A stretch of 64,000 nucleotides of DNA. Source: an uncultured Desulfobacteraceae bacterium. Lineage in GTDB: Bacteria; Desulfobacterota; Desulfobacteria; Desulfobacterales; UBA2174. The position numbers and the translations under genes were made by a program. Below are positions 36,350 through 45,836 of this stretch, piece after piece. How positions within the stretch are numbered: position 1 is the first letter of the stretch; each line of letters starts with the position of its first letter. The DNA lies in contig CALJLV010000084.1 of the NCBI GenBank assembly GCA_937982505.1, positions 1 to 64,000 on the forward strand, in the 5' to 3' direction. The notes beneath the pieces are model-generated. The model searched no databases, was not told the origin of the DNA, and saw only the letters and a program-made list of their open reading frames with translations.

Positions 36350-36357
<8 letters not shown>
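35131..36357 (+). CDS. lolC: Lipoprotein-releasing ABC transporter permease (LolC/LolE family)
   Basis: 408 residues. Inner membrane permease that extracts mature lipoproteins for transfer to LolA. N-terminal FITRRYLRVGQKQAFISLIGLLSIAGVAVGV, a large periplasmic domain (about 48-265) and three C-terminal helices of the FtsX/MacB type, ending with the LYPAHQAARLNPVETIRHG signature. Only one permease gene is present before lolD, so the transporter may be a homodimer as in LolF-type systems. lolD starts eight bases inside its end. Confidence 0.93.
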
Positions 36358-37048
<691 letters not shown>

Positions 37049-37100
37049 CCGGCCATCGTGCCACAAGTCGTGGCGTGCGCGCCGCAAGAATGGAGATCCC

Positions 37101-39794
37101 ATGCTCAACCCGCAACATCGTGCCGATAGCGACGCCGAGCCGCGCCGGTCTCCGGGCGCCTTCCGTCTCCTGGCGGGGATCTGCTGCATCCTGGCGCTGC
37201 TCCTGGGCGCCGGCGGCCCGGTCGGGGCCCAGACGGATCCATCGATTTCCGTCCTGGCCCTTCCTTTCCGCGTCTTCGCCCAGGATCCCGCCACCGATCT
37301 GTCCCGCCAGATCGTTGACGCTCTGGCCGCCCAGTTGACCGCTGCCGGCGCCCGGGTGACCATCGCCGACATCGCCCCCGAAGACCTGACGGCCCTGATG
37401 GAGGCCGGAACCGAGACCGTCGCCGACTACGGCCGCGCCCGGGGGGCTGGCTTCGTGCTCTGGGGCAGCCTCACCCGGGTTGGCGAACGGTTTTCCATCG
37501 ATGGACACCTCACCGATGTCGCCAGCCAGCGAAGCGAGACGGTCTCCCTCGACGGTGAGCGCATCGAAACGATGGCCGCGACCCTCGGTGACCTGGCGCG
37601 CCAGTTCACCCCGATGCTGTTCAAGCAGGACAAGATCGCGGCCATCCGCGTCCAGGGCCATCAGCGCATCGAGTCCGACGCCATCGAAAGGGTCATCCGC
37701 AGCGCCCCTGGCGACAGGCTGGACCAACGCCAGCTGGCCGCCGATCTGAAAGCCGTCTTCGCCATGGGGTATTTCGACGACATCCGCATCGAGACCGCCG
37801 ACGAGGCCGGCGGAAAAACGGTCACCTTCCAGGTCAGGGAAAAACCGACGATCCGGGTCATCCGGGTCACGGGCAACCAGGTCTTCGACGACAAGGAGAT
37901 CAACGAGGCCCTGACCCTGCGCACCGGTTCGATTCTCAACGAAAGCCAGATTCGCCACAACCTCCAGCGCATCCAGACCCTTTACCAGGAAAAGAACTAT
38001 CACAACGTCAAGACCGACTACAGCATCCATCCGCTGGACAACAACCAGGCCGACCTGGAATTCAAAATCGAGGAGGGAAGCAAGGTCCGCATTCAACGCA
38101 TCGGGTTTCAGGGCAACCAGGCCGTTTCCGAAAAGCAGCTCAGAAAGCTGATGAAGACCAAGGAGGCCTGGTTCCTGTCCTGGTTGACGTCGGCCGGGGA
38201 GCTGAACCAGGACGTTCTGAACCAGGACGTCGGCCAGATTCGCGCCTATTACAGCAACAACGGCTACATCCAGGCGCGCGTGGCCGATCCGGTGGTCAAC
38301 TTCCAGCAGGACGGTATCGAGGTGACCCTCAAGATCGACGAAGGGCCCCAGTTCAAAGTAGGCAAGGTGACCGTCAGCGGCGATCTGGTGCAACCGGCCG
38401 AACAGCTGGCGGCCAAGCTGAGCATCGGCAAGGAGACCCATTTCAGCCGCGAAGTGGTGCGCAACGACGTGCTGATGCTCACCGACCTTTACGCCGACGA
38501 GGGCTACGCCTACGCCGAGATCGTGCCCAGCACCACGACCCAGGCCCAGGACCTGAGCGTGGACATCGATTACGCCGTGCGCCAGGGGCCCCTGGTCTAT
38601 TTCGAAAAGATCGTCATCAGCGGCAACACCCGCACCCGCGACAAGGTGATCCGGCGCCAGCTGGAAGTCTATGAACAGGAGCTCTACCAGGGCGCCAAAC
38701 TGAAAAAGGGGATCCGCAACCTCATGCGGCTGGAGTATTTCGAGGACGTCAAGGTCGACACGCCCCAGGGCAGCGCCGAAGACCGCATGATCCTCAAGGT
38801 GGACGTGGCGGAAAAGCCCACCGGGGCCTTCACCTTCGGCGGCGGCTACAGCAGCGTCGAAAATGTCTTCACGATGTTCGCCGTCTCCCAGCGCAACTTC
38901 CTCGGCCGGGGCCAGATCCTCCACGCCCAGGCCCAACTGGGCGGCATGACCACCAAATACAATTTGAGCTTCACCGAACCGTGGCTTTTCGACATCCCCC
39001 TGGCGGCCACGGTCGACGCCTACAACTGGGAAACCGATTACGACTCCTACGATCGCGAGAGCATGGGTGCGGGGCTGCGCCTGAGCTACCCCTTCTGGGA
39101 GAACGTGCGCCTCTACTGGGGGTACCGCTACGACATTTCGGACATCACCAACATCAACACCACCTCGCGCTCGATCCTGCAAATGGCGGGCGAGAACATC
39201 ACCAGCTCCACCGATGTGGCCGTGCGCTACGACTCGCGCGACCGGCTCTTCAACCCCACCGAGGGGGCCCTGCACGGCATCAGCCTCGAGTACGCCGGCC
39301 TGGGCGGGGATGTGGGCTTCGTCAAAACCGAGGCCGAAACCAGCGTCTACTTTCCGCTGATCGGCGAATTCATCGGTTTTGTGCGCGCCAAGGGGGGGGT
39401 CGTGAGCGAAAGCGAGGGCAAGCTCCTGCCGGACTACGAAAAATTTTACCTGGGCGGGATCAACTCCCTGCGCGGTTTTCGCTGGCGCGATCTGGCCCCC
39501 CTGGAGGACGGAGATCACGTGGGCGGGGAAAAGTATCTCCAGTTCAATGCCGAAGTGCTCTTCCCGATGGAAAAGAAGATGGGCGTCATGGGCGTGCTCT
39601 TCTTCGACACCGGAGAGGTGTTCAGCAAGGACGAAAGCGTCGCCCTGGGGAACCTGCGCGAAAGCGTGGGCGCCGGAATCCGCTGGTATTCGCCCATCGG
39701 ACCGATCCGGGTCGAATACGGCCACATCCTCGACCCCAAGACCGGGGCCGGCGAGGGCGGGCGCTGGGAGTTCACCATGGGCAGCACGTTCTGA
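37101..39794 (+). CDS. bamA: Outer membrane protein assembly factor BamA with extra N-terminal domain
   Basis: 897 residues, about 90 longer than E. coli BamA. Signal peptide to about residue 44. Residues 48-165 (ISVLALPFRVFAQDPATDLSRQIVDALAAQL ... LWGSLTRVGERFSIDGHLTD) look like a TolB-N/FlgT-type alpha/beta domain not found in E. coli BamA. POTRA repeats follow (about 172-515, for example IAAIRVQGHQRIESDAIERVI and FEKIVISGNTRTRDKVIRRQL), then the Omp85 barrel with the GGINSLRGFRWRD signature near 785 and a C-terminal FTMGSTF. It inserts beta-barrel proteins into the outer membrane. ompH follows after 95 bases. Confidence 0.93.
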   Translation: MLNPQHRADSDAEPRRSPGAFRLLAGICCILALLLGAGGPVGAQTDPSISVLALPFRVFAQDPATDLSRQIVDALAAQLTAAGARVTIADIAPEDLTALMEAGTETVADYGRARGAGFVLWGSLTRVGERFSIDGHLTDVASQRSETVSLDGERIETMAATLGDLARQFTPMLFKQDKIAAIRVQGHQRIESDAIERVIRSAPGDRLDQRQLAADLKAVFAMGYFDDIRIETADEAGGKTVTFQVREKPTIRVIRVTGNQVFDDKEINEALTLRTGSILNESQIRHNLQRIQTLYQEKNYHNVKTDYSIHPLDNNQADLEFKIEEGSKVRIQRIGFQGNQAVSEKQLRKLMKTKEAWFLSWLTSAGELNQDVLNQDVGQIRAYYSNNGYIQARVADPVVNFQQDGIEVTLKIDEGPQFKVGKVTVSGDLVQPAEQLAAKLSIGKETHFSREVVRNDVLMLTDLYADEGYAYAEIVPSTTTQAQDLSVDIDYAVRQGPLVYFEKIVISGNTRTRDKVIRRQLEVYEQELYQGAKLKKGIRNLMRLEYFEDVKVDTPQGSAEDRMILKVDVAEKPTGAFTFGGGYSSVENVFTMFAVSQRNFLGRGQILHAQAQLGGMTTKYNLSFTEPWLFDIPLAATVDAYNWETDYDSYDRESMGAGLRLSYPFWENVRLYWGYRYDISDITNINTTSRSILQMAGENITSSTDVAVRYDSRDRLFNPTEGALHGISLEYAGLGGDVGFVKTEAETSVYFPLIGEFIGFVRAKGGVVSESEGKLLPDYEKFYLGGINSLRGFRWRDLAPLEDGDHVGGEKYLQFNAEVLFPMEKKMGVMGVLFFDTGEVFSKDESVALGNLRESVGAGIRWYSPIGPIRVEYGHILDPKTGAGEGGRWEFTMGSTF

Positions 39795-39889
39795 TTGTTG
39801 CCCCCCGCGGGGGGGGCGGACATTGTGGTTTTATCACCCGAAGTTCTCATCACTTTCAACGACAGCGGATCCTGATCCAAGGAGGCATC

Positions 39890-40423
39890 ATGAAATACAC
39901 CAAAACAGTGGCCTGGCTGATGGTGAGTGTCTGGTTCGGCATCGGTGCGGTGGCCGCGGCGGCCGAGGGCCGTGTGGGCGTCGTCGACTTTCAGCGGGTT
40001 CTGGACGAATCGGTGGCCGGCAAGGCCGCCCAGGCCGAAATCAACAAGCGCGGCAAGGAGATGGAGACGGCCCTCAAATCCAAGGGCGACGAACTGGAGG
40101 CCATGCGATCCCAGCTTCAGCGCGACGCCATGGTGATGACCGGAGAGATGCGCGAGGAGAAGGAGCGCGAGTTCCGCATCAAGGTCAACGATCTCAAGGA
40201 AATGCAGAAAGACTACGCCAAGACGGCGCGCGAGATGCAGATTCGCGCCATGGCGCGCATCCGCAATGAAGTCGACGAGGTCGCCCGGGCCATCGGGGAA
40301 AAGGAGGGATTCGCCCTGATCATCGAAAAGCAGGAGGCCGGGGTGCTTTTCGCCGTCCCGGCCATCGACCTCACCGCCAAGGTGATCCAACGCTACGACG
40401 CCCAACCGCCCAAGGCCAAGTAG
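39890..40423 (+). CDS. OmpH/Skp family periplasmic chaperone
   Basis: 177 residues. Signal peptide (MKYTKTVAWLMVSVWFGIGAVAAAAEG), VGVVDFQRVLDES typical of OmpH/Skp, long charged coiled-coil helices (about 45-135), then the return strand GFALIIEKQEAGVLFAVPAIDLTAKVI. Skp trimers hold unfolded outer membrane proteins for BamA, and the gene follows bamA as in many Gram-negative genomes. AAGGAGG four bases before the ATG. Confidence 0.92.
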   Translation: MKYTKTVAWLMVSVWFGIGAVAAAAEGRVGVVDFQRVLDESVAGKAAQAEINKRGKEMETALKSKGDELEAMRSQLQRDAMVMTGEMREEKEREFRIKVNDLKEMQKDYAKTAREMQIRAMARIRNEVDEVARAIGEKEGFALIIEKQEAGVLFAVPAIDLTAKVIQRYDAQPPKAK

Positions 40424-40433
40424 GGCCGCGCCC

Positions 40434-41492
40434 ATGCCCGTTTCGCATGCCACCATGCCGCCCCAGCCGATGACGCTGACGCAGATCACCGCCTTGGTGA
40501 ACGGCCGCCTGGCGGGAGACCCCGGGCGCCTGGTGTCCGGGGCGGCCCCCTTTGAAAGCGCCGCGCAGGGCGATATCAGCTTTGCCGCCGGCAAGGCCTA
40601 TCTCGATCGCCTGGAGGACTGCCGGGCCGGTGCCGTGCTGGTGCCCCCCGGCACCGAGGCCCCCCGGCGCGACCTGATCCGGGTGGACAACCCCCAGGCG
40701 GCCTTCGCGCGGGTGCTGGAGATCCTGCACCCGCCGCCGCGCCCTGCCCCCGGCATCGCCCCCACGGCGGTCATCGGAGCCGATTTTCACTGCGGCGACG
40801 GGTGTTCCATCGGCCCCCAGGTGGTCATCGGCCATGGGGTGGTTCTGGGCCATCGGGTGGTCATCGAACCCCAGGGGGTCATCGGGGACCGGGTCCGGAT
40901 CGGTGACGACACCCGGATCTTTCCCCGGGTGACCATCCTGGCCGATTGCCGCATCGGGTCCCGGGTGACGATCCAGTCGGGCACGGTGATCGGCTCGGAC
41001 GGGTTCGGCTATGCCCGGGACGGCGACCACTACCTGAAAATCATCCACCGCGGCATCGTCCAGATCGACGACGACGTGGAGATCGGCGCGGGCAACACCA
41101 TCGATCGGGCCACCTTCGGACGCACCTGGATCCGGTCCGGGGTGCGCACCGACAACTTGGTACACATCGCCCACAACGTCACGGTGGGGGAAAACACCGT
41201 CATCGTGGCCCAGGTGGGCATTTCCGGCAGCGTCACCATCGGCCGTCAGGTGATCCTGGCCGGCCAGGCCGGCATCGCCGGGCATCTACGCATCGGCGAC
41301 GGGGCCACGGTGGGCCCCCAGGCGGGCGTGGCCCGCTCGGTGCCGCCGGGCCAGGTGGTCTCCGGATCGCCGGAAATGCCCCACGGACGGTGGCTTCGCG
41401 CCCAGCGCGTCGCCGCCCAACTGCCCGAACTGGCCCAGCGGCTGCGGGCCCTGGAAAAACGTCTGGCAGCCCTGGACGCCCGCGGGGAATGA
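40434..41492 (+). CDS. lpxD: UDP-3-O-acylglucosamine N-acyltransferase LpxD
   Basis: 352 residues. Third step of lipid A synthesis, adding the N-linked hydroxyacyl chain. An N-terminal uridine-binding domain (about 14-100) is followed by a long hexapeptide-repeat beta-helix; catalytic His in LVHIAHNVTVGENTVIVAQVGISGS near 245, and the GSDGFGYARDGDHYLKIIHRG loop. A helical tail (AAQLPELAQRLRALEKRLAALDA) closes it. Start is uncertain between 40434 and the later in-frame ATG codons at residues 8 and 13. Eleven bases after ompH. Confidence 0.95.
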   Translation: MPVSHATMPPQPMTLTQITALVNGRLAGDPGRLVSGAAPFESAAQGDISFAAGKAYLDRLEDCRAGAVLVPPGTEAPRRDLIRVDNPQAAFARVLEILHPPPRPAPGIAPTAVIGADFHCGDGCSIGPQVVIGHGVVLGHRVVIEPQGVIGDRVRIGDDTRIFPRVTILADCRIGSRVTIQSGTVIGSDGFGYARDGDHYLKIIHRGIVQIDDDVEIGAGNTIDRATFGRTWIRSGVRTDNLVHIAHNVTVGENTVIVAQVGISGSVTIGRQVILAGQAGIAGHLRIGDGATVGPQAGVARSVPPGQVVSGSPEMPHGRWLRAQRVAAQLPELAQRLRALEKRLAALDARGE

Positions 41493-41522
41493 AACGGTCG
41501 AAGACCGAGGAAGCCAACGCGC

Positions 41523-41969
41523 ATGACGCCGGTCTATGACATCCTCCGGATCATGGAGATCCTGCCCCACCGCCATCCGTTCATCCTGGTGGACCGGGTG
41601 CTGGAGCTGGTCGTGGGCGAGCGGATCCGGGCCCTGAAAAACGTGACCATCAATGAACCGTTCTTCCAGGGCCATTTCCCCGGGACCCCCATCATGCCCG
41701 GTGTGCTGATCCTCGAAGCCCTGGGGCAGGCCGGAGGCCTTCTGCTCTGTGCCTCCAGACCGGCCGCCGAGAACGAACTGCTCTATTTCACCGGCATGGA
41801 TCGGGTGCGCTTCCGGCGCCCGGTGGTCCCCGGGGACCAGCTGATCCTGGAAGCACGGCTGCTCAAGGTGCGCACCAGCGTGGCCAAAATCAGCGCCACC
41901 GCGGCGGTGGGCCAGCACCTGGCGGCCGAGGCCGAACTGATGGCCAATTTCAAGGAAAAACCCAAATGA
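41523..41969 (+). CDS. fabZ: 3-hydroxyacyl-ACP dehydratase FabZ
   Basis: 148 residues. Hot-dog fold dehydratase of fatty acid synthesis. Contains ILPHRHPFILVDRV with the catalytic His, NEPFFQGHFPGTPIMPGVLILEALGQAGG with the catalytic acid, and FRRPVVPGDQLILEARLL. Its place between lpxD and lpxA is the usual one, linking 3-hydroxyacyl-ACP supply to both pathways. Confidence 0.97.
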   Translation: MTPVYDILRIMEILPHRHPFILVDRVLELVVGERIRALKNVTINEPFFQGHFPGTPIMPGVLILEALGQAGGLLLCASRPAAENELLYFTGMDRVRFRRPVVPGDQLILEARLLKVRTSVAKISATAAVGQHLAAEAELMANFKEKPK

Positions 41970-42024
41970 CCCGGGGCTGCCGGACAACCGTTTCGCCAGC
42001 CCCTCGAGATCACGAGGCCCCCAG

Positions 42025-42795
42025 ATGATCCACCCCACGGCCATCGTCAGCGCCGGCGCCGAAATCGGTCCCGATGTGTCCATCGGCCCCTACGCGGTGA
42101 TCGGCGAAAACGTCTCCATCGGCGCCAACACCCGCATCGGGGCCCACGCCGTGATCGAACCGTACGTCAGCATCGGCCGTGATTGCCGCATCTTTCAGTT
42201 CGCCGCCATCGGCGGCGTGCCCCAATCGGTCAAGTTCGAAGGCGAAAAGACCTACGTCAAGATCGCCCAGCGCTGCACGGTGCGGGAATTCGTCACTATT
42301 CACCGGGGTACGGCCTTCGGCGGCGGCCTGACCGAAATCGGCGAGGGCGGCTTCCTCATGGCCTACACCCACGTGGCCCACGACTGCCGCATCGGCCGCA
42401 ACGTGATCATGGCCAACAACACCACCCTGGCGGGCCACATCCAGATCGGCGACTACGCCACCGTGGGGGGCCTGGTGGCCATCCACCAGTTCGTCCGGGT
42501 CGGTGACCATGCCTTCATCGGCGGCAAGAGCGCGGTGGTCAAGGACATCCCCCCCTTTGTGATCGCCGCCGGGGACCGGGCCGCCCTCCACGGCCTGAAC
42601 CGGGTCGGGTTGCAGCGCCACGGCTTCTCGCAGGAAACCCTGGCGGCTTTGAAAAAGAGCTACCGGATCGTCTTCCGCTTCGGCCTGACCCTCCAGGAGG
42701 CCCTGGCCCGGGTCAGGGCCGAGGTGGCCCCGATTCCCGAGGTGGTGCGCTTTCTCGAGTTTCTCGAATCTTCCCAGCGCGGGATCACCCGCTAG
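42025..42795 (+). CDS. lpxA: UDP-N-acetylglucosamine O-acyltransferase LpxA
   Basis: 256 residues. First step of lipid A synthesis. Hexapeptide-repeat beta-helix from residue 1 (IHPTAIVSAGAEIGPDVSIGPYAVIG), the catalytic His region MAYTHVAHDCRIGRNVIMANN near 112-132, AGHIQIGDYATVGGLVAIHQFVRVG, and the C-terminal helical part AALHGLNRVGLQRHGFSQE. If the nearby Gfo/Idh gene makes an amino-sugar precursor (see that entry) the acyl acceptor could be the 3-amino form, but this cannot be read from sequence. Confidence 0.97.
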   Translation: MIHPTAIVSAGAEIGPDVSIGPYAVIGENVSIGANTRIGAHAVIEPYVSIGRDCRIFQFAAIGGVPQSVKFEGEKTYVKIAQRCTVREFVTIHRGTAFGGGLTEIGEGGFLMAYTHVAHDCRIGRNVIMANNTTLAGHIQIGDYATVGGLVAIHQFVRVGDHAFIGGKSAVVKDIPPFVIAAGDRAALHGLNRVGLQRHGFSQETLAALKKSYRIVFRFGLTLQEALARVRAEVAPIPEVVRFLEFLESSQRGITR

Positions 42796-42877
42796 GGCCG
42801 TGGACCTTGCCGCCATGGCCGATTTTGCCGGCAGGGGGCACGGCCCGGACCCAGGCCCCGGCCGCGGTGAAACGCTC

Positions 42878-43711
42878 ATGCAACGCATCGGACTGATCGC
42901 CGGAGGGGGGCAATTTCCCCTCCTTTTCGCCCGCGCGGCGGCAGCCCGCGGCTATCAGGTGGTGGCCGCGGCCCACCACGGGGAAACCGCCCCCCAGCTG
43001 ACCGAGGCGGTTCACGCCATCGCCTGGTTCCATCTGGGCCAGCTGGGGCGACTCATCCGCTACTTCAAGGAACACGGGGTCCAGGAGACCGTGATGATGG
43101 GGTCGATCCGCAAAGCCCGGCTCTTTACCGAACTGCGTCCGGACATCAAGGCCATCGCCATCCTGGCGCGCATGGCCCATACCCTCGACGACGGGGTCCT
43201 GCGCGCCTTTGCCGGGGCCATGGAAAAGGAGGGGATCCGGGTGCAGCCGGCCACCTTCCTCCTGCCCGAACTGCTCGCACCGCTAGGCTGCTGGACCCGA
43301 CGGCGGCCCGGCCGCGGCGAGACGGCCGATATCCGCCTGGGCCACGGCGTGGCGGCGGCCATCGGGAGGCTGGACATCGGCCAGTGCGTGGTGGTCGAGG
43401 GAGGCTCGGTCCTGGCGGTCGAGGCCATCGACGGCACCGATGCCACCATCCGCCGCGGCGGGAGCCTGGGCAGCGGCCAGGCCGTGGTGGTCAAGATCTG
43501 TAAACCGGACCAGGACCGGCGCTTCGACATGCCGGCGGTGGGCCGCGACACGGTGGCGGCCATGCGCGATGCGGGGGTCAAGGCCCTGGCGGTGGAAGCC
43601 GGCCGGACCGTGGTCTTCGACCGCCAAGCCATGGTCGCCCTGGCCGATGAACAGCGCATCGCCATCGTCGGCCTGGACCCCGGGGAGGAACCGCCGCCAT
43701 GCCACCGTTGA
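42878..43711 (+). CDS. lpxI: UDP-2,3-diacylglucosamine pyrophosphatase LpxI
   Basis: 277 residues. Cleaves UDP-2,3-diacylglucosamine to lipid X; the LpxI branch replaces LpxH in alpha- and deltaproteobacteria. Family blocks: IGLIAGGGQFPLLFARAAAARGYQV at the start, WFHLGQLGRLIRYFKEHGVQETVMMGSIRKARLF, DDGVLRAFAGAMEKEGI and the late DMPAVGRDTVAAMRDAGVKALAVEAGRT. ATG chosen because it starts directly at the family N-terminus. The last 13 bases overlap the Gfo/Idh gene. Confidence 0.93.
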   Translation: MQRIGLIAGGGQFPLLFARAAAARGYQVVAAAHHGETAPQLTEAVHAIAWFHLGQLGRLIRYFKEHGVQETVMMGSIRKARLFTELRPDIKAIAILARMAHTLDDGVLRAFAGAMEKEGIRVQPATFLLPELLAPLGCWTRRRPGRGETADIRLGHGVAAAIGRLDIGQCVVVEGGSVLAVEAIDGTDATIRRGGSLGSGQAVVVKICKPDQDRRFDMPAVGRDTVAAMRDAGVKALAVEAGRTVVFDRQAMVALADEQRIAIVGLDPGEEPPPCHR

Positions 43712-44688
43712 AAGCCGCCGTCATCGGGGTCGGATACCTGGGCCGCTTTCATGCGGCCAAGTACGCCGCCCTGCCGGATGTGGTTCTGGTGGGGGTGGCC
43801 GACACCCGGGCGGCACAGGCCGAGGCGGTGGCCCGGGATCTGGGGTGCCGGGCCTTCGGGGATCACCGTGAGCTCATCGGGCGGGTGGATGCCGTGAGCA
43901 TTGTCGTGCCCACCCCGGCCCATTTCACCGTCAGCCGGGATTTTCTGGAAAACGGCGTCGACGTGCTCATCGAAAAGCCCATCACCACGCGGCTGGATGA
44001 GGCCGACGCCCTGATCCGCCTGGCCGAGGCCCGCGGCCGGCTGATCCAGGTGGGGCACCTGGAACGCTTCAATCCGGCGCTGCAGGCCGCGCGCCCGCAC
44101 ATCGGCCGGGTGCGCTTCATCGACAGCCATCGCTTGAGTCCCTACCAGCCGCGGGGCACCGACGTATCGGTGGTGCTGGACCTGATGATCCACGACATCG
44201 ATCTCATCCTCAGTGTGGCCGCTGGCCCGCTGGAGGAAATCCGGGCCGCCGGGATGGCGCTGGTGTCGGCCCATACGGACATCGCCAGCGCCCGCCTGAC
44301 TTTTGCCAGCGGATGCGTGGCCAACCTCACCGCCAGCCGCCTGGCCGCCCGCAGCGACCGCAAGATGCGCCTGTTTCAGTCCGACGGCTGCCTGACCGTC
44401 GATTTCGGGCGCCACCAGACCACCCTCCTTCGGCCCGCTCCCCGAGATCCGGCGCCGGCCGACACCGAGGGGATGGCCGGCCTGCGGATCGAAAAGCTCG
44501 ATCCGGGACCCGGGGATGCCCTGGCTGCCGAGATCCGCGCCTTCGTCACGGCCGTGCGCCGGCGCGCCGAACCGGTGGTGAGCGGCCGCCAGGGCCGCGC
44601 GGCCCTGGCGGTGGCCCTGGAGATCATGGACGCGATCCAGCGCGGCACCGAAACCTTCAACACCCATTCCTTTCCGGAGCCTTCATGA
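43699..44688 (+). CDS. Gfo/Idh/MocA-type oxidoreductase of the lipid A cluster
   Basis: 329 residues. N-terminal NAD(P)-binding Rossmann motif VIGVGYLGRFHAAKYAAL, the conserved EKPITTRLDEADALI, then the C-terminal beta-sheet domain with DLMIHDIDLILSV. Lying between lpxI and lpxB it resembles GnnA, which oxidises UDP-GlcNAc at C3 for 3-amino lipid A; however the transaminase GnnB is absent here, and this gene is widespread at this site in deltaproteobacteria without proof of that role. It overlaps lpxI by 13 bases and lpxB by four. Confidence 0.82.
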   Translation: MPPLKAAVIGVGYLGRFHAAKYAALPDVVLVGVADTRAAQAEAVARDLGCRAFGDHRELIGRVDAVSIVVPTPAHFTVSRDFLENGVDVLIEKPITTRLDEADALIRLAEARGRLIQVGHLERFNPALQAARPHIGRVRFIDSHRLSPYQPRGTDVSVVLDLMIHDIDLILSVAAGPLEEIRAAGMALVSAHTDIASARLTFASGCVANLTASRLAARSDRKMRLFQSDGCLTVDFGRHQTTLLRPAPRDPAPADTEGMAGLRIEKLDPGPGDALAAEIRAFVTAVRRRAEPVVSGRQGRAALAVALEIMDAIQRGTETFNTHSFPEPS

Positions 44689-45836
44689 CCTCCCGGACCA
44701 TGATGATCGTGGCCGGCGAGGCCTCGGCCGATCTTCACGGCGCCCGGCTGGTGCATGCCCTGCGCCGCCGCTGGCCCGAACTGGACTGCTTCGGCATCGG
44801 CGGGCCGGCCCTGCGCCGGGCCGGCACCCGGATCCTGGTGGAAGCGGCCGACCTGGCCGTGGTGGGCATCACCGAGGTGGCCGCCAAGGCCCCCGCCCTG
44901 CTGCGGGCCCTGGTGCTGGCCCGCGGCGAACTGGCCCGGCGGCGGCCCGGTCTGCTGGTGCTCATCGACTTTCCCGATTTCAACCTGCTGCTGGCGCGCA
45001 GCGCCAGGCGGCTGGGAATCCCCGTTCTCTACTACGTCAGCCCCCAGGTCTGGGCCTGGCGCCCCGGGCGGATCCGCACCATCGCCCGACGGGTGGACCA
45101 CATGGCGGTGATCCTGCCCTTCGAGGCCGCCCTCTACCGCCGTCATGGGGTGCCGGTCACCTTTGTGGGCCATCCCTTGATGGACGGCGCTGCGCCGCCG
45201 GCCGCCGGCCCCCGGAGCGGTCCGGTCCAGGTGGGGTTGCTGCCCGGCAGTCGGGATCGGGAAGTCGAACGCCATCTGCCCGTCATGATCGCGGCGGTGG
45301 AACGGCTGCGCCCTCGCTATCCCGAGGCCGTCTGGCGCGTCTCGGTGGCGCCCACGGTGGCCTCTTCACGGGTGGACGCCATCCTGGCGGGCCACGGGAC
45401 CCCCGGGGGCTATGAGACCGTGGCGGGCCGGACCAGCGACCTGCTGGCCGCCAGTACCCTGGTGGTGGCCGCCTCGGGGACCGTCACCCTCGAGGCTGCC
45501 ATCGCCGGCACCCCCACCATTCTCCTTTACAAGGTTTCGCCGCTGAGCTACCGGCTCGGCCGCCGGCTGGTCCGGGTTGCCCACATCGGCCTGCCCAACC
45601 TCATCGCCGGCGCACCGGTGATCCCCGAACTGATTCAGGACCAGGCCACCCCCGAGGCTGTCGCCCGCCACATGGCCGCCCTGCTGGACGACCCGCAGTC
45701 CCGCGAACGGATGCGCACGGCTCTGGCCCAGGTGCGCCGGCGGCTGGGGCCGCCCGGGGCCAGCGAACGGCTGGCGGCCATCGCCCAGCGCATGATGAGC
45801 GCTTCCCCGGGGCCGCCGAAGGCACCGGCGCCATGA
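44685..45836 (+). CDS. lpxB: Lipid-A-disaccharide synthase LpxB
   Basis: 383 residues. GT19 glycosyltransferase joining lipid X and UDP-diacylglucosamine. Visible family parts: MMIVAGEASADLHGARLVHAL, FPDFNLLLARSARRLGIPVLYYVSPQVWAWRPGRI, VGHPLMDG, GLLPGSRDREVERHLP and SGTVTLEAAIAGTPTILLYKVSPLSYRLG. The ATG overlaps the previous stop codon (ATGA) and its own stop overlaps the msbA start, so the three are translationally coupled. Confidence 0.96.
   Translation: MTSRTMMIVAGEASADLHGARLVHALRRRWPELDCFGIGGPALRRAGTRILVEAADLAVVGITEVAAKAPALLRALVLARGELARRRPGLLVLIDFPDFNLLLARSARRLGIPVLYYVSPQVWAWRPGRIRTIARRVDHMAVILPFEAALYRRHGVPVTFVGHPLMDGAAPPAAGPRSGPVQVGLLPGSRDREVERHLPVMIAAVERLRPRYPEAVWRVSVAPTVASSRVDAILAGHGTPGGYETVAGRTSDLLAASTLVVAASGTVTLEAAIAGTPTILLYKVSPLSYRLGRRLVRVAHIGLPNLIAGAPVIPELIQDQATPEAVARHMAALLDDPQSRERMRTALAQVRRRLGPPGASERLAAIAQRMMSASPGPPKAPAP

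Noticed and set aside
39801..39818. C6-GC-G-rich palindrome between bamA and ompH as a terminator
   Set aside because: The stem is only C/G runs without a following T-run close by, and the operon order argues for read-through.
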